Source: Clostridia bacterium (GTDB lineage: Bacteria > Bacillota > Clostridia > Oscillospirales > Acutalibacteraceae). Taken from it: 12,640 bases of DNA. Position 1 is the first letter of the stretch. Every line of letters begins with the position of its first letter. Location: positions 1 to 12,640 of the forward strand of contig CAAFXF010000112.1 in assembly GCA_900766895.1 (NCBI GenBank), read 5' to 3'. Under the pieces are notes generated by a model, which saw nothing but the letters and a program-made list of their open reading frames with translations, was not told where the DNA came from and searched no databases. The translations under genes and the position numbers were made by a program. Below, in pieces: positions 1-6,347 of this stretch.

Positions 1-679
1 CCTTGAAGCCCATCTTTTCTGCAATCTTTCTGTCAAGCTCCTTGCATTTTTCGTGGTCGCCGTCAAACAGCTCCAAAAAGCTTGCCTGTGTGCCTGTTGT
101 ACCCTTTGAGCCGAGTAGCATCAATGTGTCAAGCACGTGGTTTACTTCATCAAGGTCCATAACCAAATCCATTAGCCAAAGAGTTGCTCTTTTACCAACG
201 GTTGTTGGCTGTGCCGGCTGAAAATGAGTAAAGCCAAGGCAAGGCATATCCTTGTACTCGTCGGCAAACTTTGCAACGCTTGCTATTGCATTTACAAGCT
301 TTTTCTTTACAAGCATAAGTGCCTCGCGCATGGTGATAACATCTGTGTTGTCACCGACATAGCAGGAGGTTGCTCCAAGGTGGATAATACCCTTTGCGTT
401 AGGACACTGCTCACCGTATGCGTGAACGTGGCTCATAACATCGTGGCGGAATTTCTTTTCGTATTCCTGTGCCACCTCGTAGTTGATGTCGTCAGCGTGA
501 GCCTTAAGCTCATCGATTTGTTCCTTCGTTACATTTAGTCCCAGCTCGTTTTCTGCCTCGGCAAGAGCAATCCAAAGCTTTCTCCAGGTCTTGAACTTAA
601 AATCGGGAGAATAGATGTATTGCATTTCCTTGCTCGCATAACGGGCGTTAAACGGAGAATTGTAAGTATTGTTATTCAT
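1..679 (-). CDS. purB: Adenylosuccinate lyase, N-terminal 226 residues (3' end outside window)
   Basis: Adenylosuccinate lyase splits fumarate from SAICAR in de novo purine synthesis and from adenylosuccinate in AMP synthesis. It is a cytosolic homotetramer of the fumarase/aspartase superfamily. The translation from the ATG at 679 carries RHDVMSHVHAYG (residues 78-89), GATSCYVGDNTD (102-113) and THFQPAQ (151-157), whose His152 matches the conserved active-site histidine. KGTTGTQASF (192-201) follows. From memory these blocks match human ADSL much better than the E. coli/B. subtilis-type enzyme, so this is the roughly 480-residue 'human-like' bacterial form; about half is visible. The start codon overlaps the purC stop (TAATG), with AGGA at 688-691 as ribosome binding site 8 bases upstream, which suggests translational coupling. 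The frame is open to the left edge, so it is partial, not broken. Confidence 0.95.
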   Translation of the reverse strand, partial: MNNNTYNSPFNARYASKEMQYIYSPDFKFKTWRKLWIALAEAENELGLNVTKEQIDELKAHADDINYEVAQEYEKKFRHDVMSHVHAYGEQCPNAKGIIHLGATSCYVGDNTDVITMREALMLVKKKLVNAIASVAKFADEYKDMPCLGFTHFQPAQPTTVGKRATLWLMDLVMDLDEVNHVLDTLMLLGSKGTTGTQASFLELFDGDHEKCKELDRKIAEKMGFK

Positions 680-1389
680 TAGTTAAGTCCTACTCTTTTC
701 ATCATTTCTTCGTATGCTTCTTCAACACCGCCGAGGTCACGACGGAATCTGTCCTTGTCAAGCTTTTCATGAGTCTTAATGTCCCAAAAACGACAGGTGT
801 CAGGGCTGATTTCGTCAGCGAGAACAATGGTGCCGTCAGCAGTCTTGCCGAACTCAAGCTTAAAGTCGATAAGCTCAACGCCGATTGAAGCAAAGTATTC
901 TTTAAGTACATCGTTAACCTTGAATGCCATTTTCTTGATTGTTTCAACCTCATCTGCAGTTGCAAAGCCGCAGGAAATTGCGTGATAGCCGTTAATCAAT
1001 GGGTCGCCGAGGTCGTCATCTTTGTATGAAAATTCGATTGAAGGGCAAACAAAATCCATACCCTCCTCAAGTCCGAGTCTCTTGCAGATTGAGCCGGCAG
1101 CTCTGTTACGGATAATAACCTCAAGAGGAACAATAGTAACCTTCTTAACAGCAGTTTCTCTGTCAGAAAGCTCCTCGATGAAATGTGTAGGAACACCGTT
1201 CTTCTCCAAAATCTGCATAAGGTAGTTGCTCATCTTGTTGTTTACAACGCCCTTGCCTACAATGGTACCTTTCTTGATACCGTTAAATGCTGTTGCGTCA
1301 TCCTTGTAGTCAACGATAACAACGTTTTCGTCGTCAGTTGCCCAAACCTTTTTTGCCTTGCCCTCGTAGAGCTGCTCTGTCTTTGTCAT
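679..1389 (-). CDS. purC: Phosphoribosylaminoimidazole-succinocarboxamide synthase (SAICAR synthetase)
   Basis: PurC joins CAIR and aspartate using ATP to give SAICAR, the substrate of the PurB encoded just downstream. The 236-residue length is normal for the stand-alone bacterial enzyme. Visible family blocks are LYEGKAKKVW (7-16) in the N-terminal ATP-binding sheet, a VIIRNRAAGS signature (91-100), LIDFKLEFG (173-181, the second SAICAR synthetase signature) and LADEISPDTCRFWD (190-203), the metal and nucleotide binding segment. A strong GGAGGA at 1395-1400 sits 5 bases before the ATG and fixes the start. It lies 26 bp behind dapL on the same strand with no terminator or promoter seen between them, so it is probably co-transcribed with the DAP genes. 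Confidence 0.97.
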   Translation of the reverse strand: MTKTEQLYEGKAKKVWATDDENVVIVDYKDDATAFNGIKKGTIVGKGVVNNKMSNYLMQILEKNGVPTHFIEELSDRETAVKKVTIVPLEVIIRNRAAGSICKRLGLEEGMDFVCPSIEFSYKDDDLGDPLINGYHAISCGFATADEVETIKKMAFKVNDVLKEYFASIGVELIDFKLEFGKTADGTIVLADEISPDTCRFWDIKTHEKLDKDRFRRDLGGVEEAYEEMMKRVGLN

Positions 1390-1415
1390 AGTAATCCTCC
1401 AAAATGATATGTCAT

Positions 1416-2633
1416 TTATTTTTTGTAAACTGCCTTAATTCTTTCAATAGCCTCAACTGTCTTTTCCGCATTGCCAAAGGATGTCAGTCTGAAGTAGCCC
1501 TCGCCTGCAGGACCGAAGCCTGAGCCCGGTGTACCTACAACCTGACACTTTTCAAGCAATTCGTCAAAGAACTCCCAGCTTGTATATCCCTGCGGTACTC
1601 TGAGCCATACATATGGAGAGTTTACACCACCGTAGCACTCAAAGCCTGCGTCCTTAAGTCCTTCAAAGATAACCTTGGCATTTCTTTGATAGTAAGCAAG
1701 GGTTTCCTTGATTTGCTTTTTGCCCTCTTCCGAATAGATAGCTTCTGCTGCTCTTTGTGTGATGTAAGAAACACCGTTGAACTTTGTAGCCTGTCTTCTT
1801 GCCCAAAGAGGATTGAGTGATGTGCCCTCAAATACAAGCTCCTTCGGTACTACCGTGTAGCCGCACCTCATACCTGTAAAGCCCGCTGTTTTTGAGAACG
1901 AACGAAGCTCAATGGCACAGGTCTTTGCACCCTCGATTTCGTAAATTGATTTTGGAATGTCATCCTCAACAATAAAGCTTTCATAAGCAGAGTCAAAAAG
2001 AATGAGTGAATTGTGCTCGTTTGCATAGTCAACCCACTTTTTAAGCTGCTCTCTGTTAGCAACCATACCTGTTGGGTTGTTAGGGAAGCAAAGGTAAATT
2101 ACATCAGGAACCTCTGACGGAATGTCAGGAGTAAAGTTGTTTTCTGCTGTGCAAGGCATATAGATGATGTTGCTCCAAAGACCGTTTTCGTCCTTGTCAC
2201 CGCTTCTGCCTGACATAACGTTTGTGTCAATATAAACAGGGTAAACAGGGTCGCAGATAGCAACCTTGTTGTCTACCGAAAAGATGTCGCCTATGTTGCC
2301 GCAGTCACTTTTTGCACCGTCGGAAAGGAAAATTTCGTCCTTTGCAATGTCAATGCCTCTGTCGGCATAGTCGTTCTTTTGGATAGCATCAAGAATAAAA
2401 TCGTATCCGTACTCAGGCGGATATCCTCTAAAGGTAGCCTCGCAAGCCATCTCGTCAACAGCCTTGTGCATTGCATCAATTACTGCAGGAGCAAGAGGCT
2501 TTGTAACGTCACCGATAGAAAGACGGATAACGTCTGCTTCCGGATGAGCAGCCTGATATTCTCTTTGCTTCTTTGCAACAGTAGAGAAAAGATAGCTTGA
2601 CTCAATTTTCAAAAAGTTGTCATTAATCTTCAT
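1416..2633 (-). CDS. dapL: LL-diaminopimelate aminotransferase
   Basis: DapL is a PLP-dependent enzyme that converts tetrahydrodipicolinate directly to LL-diaminopimelate with glutamate as amino donor, bypassing DapD/DapC/DapE. The protein is 405 residues, the usual size. It shows SIGDVTKPL (39-47), the GYPPEYGY segment (70-77), LSDGAKSD (103-110), PNNPTG (184-189), FDSAYESF (213-220) and SFSKTAGFTG (245-254), with Lys248 as the expected Schiff-base lysine; Arg382 in FRLTSFGN is the likely substrate carboxylate binder. These features separate DapL from general class I/II aminotransferases. GGAGG at 2642-2646 lies 8 bases before the ATG. It follows dapF by 27 bp; its product is the DapF substrate, so the pairing supports both calls. 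Confidence 0.96.
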   Translation of the reverse strand: MKINDNFLKIESSYLFSTVAKKQREYQAAHPEADVIRLSIGDVTKPLAPAVIDAMHKAVDEMACEATFRGYPPEYGYDFILDAIQKNDYADRGIDIAKDEIFLSDGAKSDCGNIGDIFSVDNKVAICDPVYPVYIDTNVMSGRSGDKDENGLWSNIIYMPCTAENNFTPDIPSEVPDVIYLCFPNNPTGMVANREQLKKWVDYANEHNSLILFDSAYESFIVEDDIPKSIYEIEGAKTCAIELRSFSKTAGFTGMRCGYTVVPKELVFEGTSLNPLWARRQATKFNGVSYITQRAAEAIYSEEGKKQIKETLAYYQRNAKVIFEGLKDAGFECYGGVNSPYVWLRVPQGYTSWEFFDELLEKCQVVGTPGSGFGPAGEGYFRLTSFGNAEKTVEAIERIKAVYKK

Positions 2634-2660
2634 ATTTTTAACCTCCGTATAAATTACTGT

Positions 2661-3509
2661 TTATATTTCAACCTCGCCGTAAAATGCATATTCAGCCGGT
2701 CCGGTCATAATTATACTGTCGTTTTCGTCACCGCTCCATTCGATTTGCAAATCTCCGCCAAGCAAATGGATTGTAACGTTGTTGTCGCAGTAGCCGTTGA
2801 GTATTGCGGCTACGGCTGTTGCACAGGAGCCTGTACCGCAGGCAAGCGTTTCACCTGCACCGCGCTCATAAACTCTCATTTCTATATTGCTTCTGTCAAC
2901 AATTTTGGCAAATTCAGCATTAACTCTGTCAGGGAAAATGTCTGTGCTTTGCTCTGCGATTTTGCCGTAGTGATTAAGGTCAAAATCCTTAGGGCTTTCG
3001 TCAATGAAAATTACGGCGTGCGGATTTCCCATTGATACGCAGGTCATATTAAAATCTCTGTCATCAATGGTGATAGGCTGATTGATGCACCTTTCACCGT
3101 TGGTAATAACGGGCACATCGCTTGCCTTAAGTATAGGCTTGCCCATATCAACCCTTGCCGTAACAGCCTTGCCGTTAACAGTATTAACCTTAATCTTTTT
3201 TACAGCTCCCATTGATTCAACGGTGAACTCCTCGCCGTTGGTGTAGCCGTTGTCAAAAAGATATTTTGCAACACAGCGAATTCCGTTGCCGCACATCGCA
3301 CCTCTTGAACCGTCGGAGTTGTACATAACCATTTCGTAATCGGCAACGGTGCCTTTTTTGATTATTATAAGGCCGTCACCGCCGACACTGAAGTGCCTGT
3401 CGGACAGCTTCTTTGCCGCTTCGCTTTCGTTTGGAATAGTCTGCTTCATACCGTCAACATAAATGTAGTCGTTTCCGGCACCGTGCATTTTTACAAAATT
3501 AATTCTCAT
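2661..3509 (-). CDS. dapF: Diaminopimelate epimerase
   Basis: DapF interconverts LL- and meso-diaminopimelate without a cofactor, using two active-site cysteines. Both are present: Cys73 in AMCGNGIRC (71-79) and Cys224 in ACGTGSC (223-229). Other family blocks are MHGAGNDY (8-15), GGDGLIII (43-50), MYNSDGSRG (62-70) and SMGNPHAV (159-166). The length of 282 residues is normal. The meso product feeds lysine synthesis and, in mDAP-type walls, the peptidoglycan stem peptide. The start ATG at 3509 is preceded by a weaker ribosome binding site, GGTG at 3515-3518. The gene is 15 bp downstream of the ANTAR regulator gene, close enough to be in the same transcript and perhaps translationally coupled. 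Confidence 0.97.
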   Translation of the reverse strand: MRINFVKMHGAGNDYIYVDGMKQTIPNESEAAKKLSDRHFSVGGDGLIIIKKGTVADYEMVMYNSDGSRGAMCGNGIRCVAKYLFDNGYTNGEEFTVESMGAVKKIKVNTVNGKAVTARVDMGKPILKASDVPVITNGERCINQPITIDDRDFNMTCVSMGNPHAVIFIDESPKDFDLNHYGKIAEQSTDIFPDRVNAEFAKIVDRSNIEMRVYERGAGETLACGTGSCATAVAAILNGYCDNNVTIHLLGGDLQIEWSGDENDSIIMTGPAEYAFYGEVEI

Positions 3510-3524
3510 GGTATCACCGTTTGA

Positions 3525-4040
3525 TTATGAAAATTTTGATATGATGTTTTTTGCAACATCAACCATTTTTATACCTTTTTTCATGCTTTCACTTTGCAGA
3601 TATTTGTGAGCCTGCATTTCACTCATAGAGTTAAGGCTCATTAAAATAGCCTTTGCATTTGATATATACTCGCTGTCCTCTAAATTCCTGTTTGTAAACG
3701 AGCTTTCGGTTGCAACAAGAATTTCTACGGTTCTTAAAAATTCATCCTTAATTAACGGAAGCGGCAGGCTTATAAGGTTGCCGAGATATTCCTCCCGTCC
3801 GCTTTTGGAAAGAGCCACAACATCAAAGCCTGCGGGAACTCTTTCGGCTATTGCAGCCGCGCCCATGTCGTGCAGTATTGATGCACATACAATTACACCG
3901 CATCGCATATCCGCAGCAATACCAAGCGCGCTCGCACCCGTTGCACAGATGTGCGAAACGTAAAGACCGTCCGCCTCAAGAACGTTACGGAGTTGGATAG
4001 CTTTATCTCTTTTTGGATATGCGATAATAATGCTTTTCAT
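3525..4040 (-). CDS. ANTAR-domain RNA-binding regulator with a degenerate receiver domain
   Basis: ANTAR domains are short three-helix RNA-binding modules that usually prevent premature transcription termination by holding a two-hairpin leader structure (EutV, NasR and AmiR are the studied cases). Here residues about 118-170 fit the ANTAR pattern: a conserved AKAILM helix (129-134), then MSEMQAHKYL (139-148), SMKKGIKMVDVAKNII (152-167). Residues 1-110 look like a CheY-type fold (MKSIIIAYPKRDKAIQLRNVL at the start). However, the strand that should carry the phosphorylated aspartate reads VIVCASIL (49-56), with no acidic residue. The DD pair after strand 1 is also absent. This suggests control by ligand, partner or abundance and not phosphorylation (inference). 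GGAGAG lies just upstream of the ATG. It is first in the dap-pur gene string and divergent from the glycogen operon. No target is identifiable. Confidence 0.85.
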   Translation of the reverse strand: MKSIIIAYPKRDKAIQLRNVLEADGLYVSHICATGASALGIAADMRCGVIVCASILHDMGAAAIAERVPAGFDVVALSKSGREEYLGNLISLPLPLIKDEFLRTVEILVATESSFTNRNLEDSEYISNAKAILMSLNSMSEMQAHKYLQSESMKKGIKMVDVAKNIISKFS

Positions 4041-4098
4041 GGCCCTCTCTCCGTTTTAATTTTATATTATGTATATATGTATATATAAAATATAAAAC

Positions 4099-4128
4099 AT
4101 TATAACATATTATATCGAAAAGTGGCAA
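4099..4128 (-). promoter_or_regulatory. Promoter for the ANTAR-dapF-dapL-purC-purB string
   Basis: On the minus strand, TTGCCA (4123-4128) and TATAAT (4099-4104) are separated by 18 bp, with a TGn extended -10 just before the hexamer. Transcription would start near 4092 and leave a leader of about 50 bases before the ATG at 4040. It is the only convincing promoter seen for the five minus-strand genes to its left. Confidence 0.6.
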
Positions 4129-4136
4129 TAGAAAAT

Positions 4137-4181
4137 AAAGCAATATTTGATTAAAATTTTGTAACAAATATACATTGCTTT
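4137..4181. repeat. AT-rich inverted repeat (possible hairpin) between the divergent promoters
   Basis: AAAGCAAT (4137-4144) is the exact reverse complement of ATTGCTTT (4174-4181). Directly inside, ATTTG (4145-4149) pairs with CAAAT (4165-4169), leaving four bases (4170-4173) bulged on the right arm. T-rich sequence follows the right arm, and the other strand is also T-rich after the left arm, so it could resemble a weak two-way terminator. It lies upstream of both assigned promoters, so it is not in either expected transcript. Its function is unknown; binding site and terminator remnant are both possible. Confidence 0.45.
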
Positions 4182-4230
4182 TTATATAATTTGTATAATT
4201 TCGACAAAATGCACAGATTTTATATTTTTT

Positions 4231-4246
4231 TTACAAATTCTTGTAA
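4231..4246. promoter_or_regulatory. Palindromic operator candidate upstream of glgB
   Basis: TTACAA-ATTC-TTGTAA is a perfect 6-bp inverted repeat with a 4-bp spacer. Its centre is about 62 bp before the predicted glgB start of transcription, a spacing typical of class I activators. The right half overlaps one of two TTGTAACAAA copies in this region. The binding protein is unknown; the AT-rich setting means chance cannot be excluded. Confidence 0.4.
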
Positions 4247-4265
4247 CAAAGTACACAAAAACCCC

Positions 4266-4294
4266 TTGAAAAAGCTATGTAATGGTGGTATCAT
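4266..4294 (+). promoter_or_regulatory. Promoter of the glycogen operon
   Basis: TTGAAA (4266-4271) and TATCAT (4289-4294) are exactly 17 bp apart, with TGG immediately before the -10 forming an extended -10 element. Transcription should start near 4301, giving a leader of about 46 bases before glgB. That leader contains a small GGGT/ACCC hairpin (4314-4317 with 4325-4328) ending six bases before the AAAGGA ribosome binding site. Confidence 0.7.
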
Positions 4295-4346
4295 AAAGTA
4301 AAGAATATATAGTGGGTTTAGTATACCCTTTGGGAAAGGAAAAAAT

Positions 4347-6329
4347 ATGGGAAAAATTAAAGAGGAATACCAGCTTCCTGTGTATCTTTTTCATAACGGA
4401 ACAAACTACAAGTCATATGAATTTTTCGGAAATCATATTCTTGATGACGGTAGGGTTGCCTTCAGAGTTTGGGCACCGAATGCCGAGGCGGTTTCTGTTG
4501 TAGGTGATTTCAATTCCTGGGACGCACAGGCACACAAATGCTTTCCGGTTGCACCGGGAATATGGGAAGCTATTATTGATAATGTTTATGTTTATGATTG
4601 CTATAAGTATGCAATAAAAGCAAAGTCGGGTAAAACCTTGATGAAGGCAGATCCTTACGCAGTTCATCAGGAAACAAGACCGGGCACAGGCTCAAAGGTA
4701 TATGAGCTTAGTCGTTATGAATGGAACGATGCAAAGTGGCAGACCGACAAGAGCCGACAGAATATTTTGGAAAAGCCTGTTAATATTTATGAGGTTCATA
4801 TGGGCTCGTGGAAGATGCACGATGACGGCAACTTCCTTACATACAGAGAAATGGCAGAGCAGCTCGTGCCGTATGTTAAGGAGATGGGCTATACTCATAT
4901 CGAGATGCTTCCTATTATGGAATATCCTTACGACGGCTCGGGGGGATATCAGGTTACCGGATACTTTGCCGCAACATCAAGATACGGTCTTCCTGAGGAT
5001 TTGATGTACTTTGTTGACACCTGTCATAAAGAGGGAATAGGTGTAATTCTCGACTGGGTGCCTGCACATTTTCCAAAGGACGGCTTTGGACTTTATGAAT
5101 TTGACGGCACCTGCTGTTACGAATACAGCGATATGAAGAAGGGCGAGCATAAGGAATGGGGCACAAGAGTTTTTGACTATGGCAAAAACGAAGTAAAATC
5201 GTTCTTGATTTCGTCTGCTGATTATTGGATAGAAAAGTTCCACTTTGACGGAATAAGGGTTGATGCCGTTGCCTCAATGCTTTATCTTGACTATGACAGA
5301 AAGGACGGCGAGTGGACTCCTAACAAGAACGGCGGAAGAGAAAACCTTGAGGCTGTTGAATTTTTCCGTCAGCTCAACACAACCATACTCACCAACCATC
5401 CGGGTTCAATGATGATTGCGGAGGAAAGCACGGCTTGGCCTATGATTACCATGCCTCCGTCAGAGGGCGGACTCGGCTTCAATTTCAAGTGGAATATGGG
5501 CTGGATGAACGATATGCTCAGGTATTCCTCTATGGACCCTTTGTTCAGAAAGGGAAATCATAGCTGTATAACCTTCAGTTTCTTCTATGCCTTCAGCGAA
5601 AACTTTGTTTTGCCTATATCGCACGACGAGGTCGTTCACGGCAAGGCAAGTCTGCTCAATAAGATGCCGGGCGATTACGATATGAAATTTGAGGGACTTC
5701 GCCTCTTCCTTGCATATATGATGGCTCATCCGGGCAAAAAGCTTTTGTTTATGGGCAGTGAGTTCGGTCAGTTTATTGAATGGAATTACGAGCAGGGTCT
5801 TGATTGGGTTTTGCTTGGATACGATAAGCACAGGCTGACTCAGGATTATACCAAGGAGCTTAACAGGTTCTATAAGGAGCATAGCGAGCTTTGGGAGGTT
5901 GATTACAGCTGGGAGGGCTTCCAATGGATTTCCTCCGACGATAATTGCAACAGTGTTATCGCCTTTAGAAGAATAAACAAAAAGGGCGACGAGCTTATCG
6001 CAGTATTTAACTGGACCCCTAACAGCTTTAACAGTTACAGCATAGGTGTTCCTAAAGAGGGTGCATATAAGGTTGTGTTTGATACCGCTTTGCAAAAATA
6101 CGGCGGAGATAAGCCAAAGCTTACCGGTACATACAAATCTAAAAAAGGCTCAATCCACGGCTACGATCAGCACATTGACCTTAAGCTTCACGGACTGTCT
6201 GCCGTGTTCCTTAAAAAGACAGCATCAAAGCCTGCTAAAAAGGCACAGCCTGTAAAGGAAGATAAAAAGACAGTGCAGGCAAAAAAACCGGTTGCTGAAA
6301 AAAAGCCGACAAATAAAAAGAAAAAATAA
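4347..6329 (+). CDS. glgB: 1,4-alpha-glucan (glycogen) branching enzyme with an added lysine-rich tail
   Basis: GlgB cuts alpha-1,4 chains and re-attaches the piece through an alpha-1,6 bond, creating glycogen branches. The 660-residue protein starts almost directly with a CBM48 domain (about 28-115), so it lacks the extra N1 domain of E. coli GlgB. The GH13 barrel follows: DWVPAHFP (236-243), GIRVDAVASM (302-311, nucleophile Asp306), MIAEEST (356-362, acid/base Glu359) and PISHDEVVHGK (423-433, stabilising Asp427). A C-terminal beta domain ends near residue 624. The last 36 or so residues form an Ala/Lys/Pro-rich, strongly basic, low-complexity tail ending in four lysines, which is not part of the usual fold. 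AAAGGA at 4335-4340 fixes the ATG. First gene of glgBCDA. Confidence 0.96.
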   Translation: MGKIKEEYQLPVYLFHNGTNYKSYEFFGNHILDDGRVAFRVWAPNAEAVSVVGDFNSWDAQAHKCFPVAPGIWEAIIDNVYVYDCYKYAIKAKSGKTLMKADPYAVHQETRPGTGSKVYELSRYEWNDAKWQTDKSRQNILEKPVNIYEVHMGSWKMHDDGNFLTYREMAEQLVPYVKEMGYTHIEMLPIMEYPYDGSGGYQVTGYFAATSRYGLPEDLMYFVDTCHKEGIGVILDWVPAHFPKDGFGLYEFDGTCCYEYSDMKKGEHKEWGTRVFDYGKNEVKSFLISSADYWIEKFHFDGIRVDAVASMLYLDYDRKDGEWTPNKNGGRENLEAVEFFRQLNTTILTNHPGSMMIAEESTAWPMITMPPSEGGLGFNFKWNMGWMNDMLRYSSMDPLFRKGNHSCITFSFFYAFSENFVLPISHDEVVHGKASLLNKMPGDYDMKFEGLRLFLAYMMAHPGKKLLFMGSEFGQFIEWNYEQGLDWVLLGYDKHRLTQDYTKELNRFYKEHSELWEVDYSWEGFQWISSDDNCNSVIAFRRINKKGDELIAVFNWTPNSFNSYSIGVPKEGAYKVVFDTALQKYGGDKPKLTGTYKSKKGSIHGYDQHIDLKLHGLSAVFLKKTASKPAKKAQPVKEDKKTVQAKKPVAEKKPTNKKKK

Positions 6330-6347
6330 TTAGGGAGGATTTAATAT

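Larger units (their letters stand above)
4041..4346. promoter_or_regulatory. AT-rich divergent control region between the ANTAR/dap/pur string and the glycogen operon
   Basis: This stretch of about 300 bp has no gene. It holds a sigma-A type promoter in each direction, a long AT-rich inverted repeat, a 16-bp palindrome and two copies of TTGTAACAAA (4159-4168, 4241-4250), each listed separately where it can be described. A short alternating GTATATAT tract (4071-4087) lies in the leader of the minus-strand transcript. No riboswitch family or classic two-hairpin ANTAR target was recognised. Confidence 0.85.

Noticed and set aside
3..538. Plus-strand open frames opposite purB
   Set aside because: They are antisense shadows of a clearly conserved purB sequence and have no recognisable protein features.
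1390..1415. Possible purine or lysine riboswitch or attenuator before purC or dapL
   Set aside because: The gaps are only 26-27 bp, too short for these elements, and show no hairpin with a T-run.
4071..4087. GTATATAT tract as a microsatellite or phase-variable repeat
   Set aside because: Too short and irregular (about two units of GTATATAT) to support slippage; fits general AT-rich leader DNA.
4041..4346. Classic two-hairpin ANTAR target in the glycogen or ANTAR leader
   Set aside because: I looked for two adjacent small stems with six-base loops of the expected A1/G4 pattern followed by a terminator and did not find them; the hairpins present have other loops and positions.
5460..6095. 211-codon minus-strand frame opposite glgB
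   Set aside because: Long, but wholly antisense to the conserved GH13 domain, with no ribosome binding site and no family features; a by-product of codon bias.
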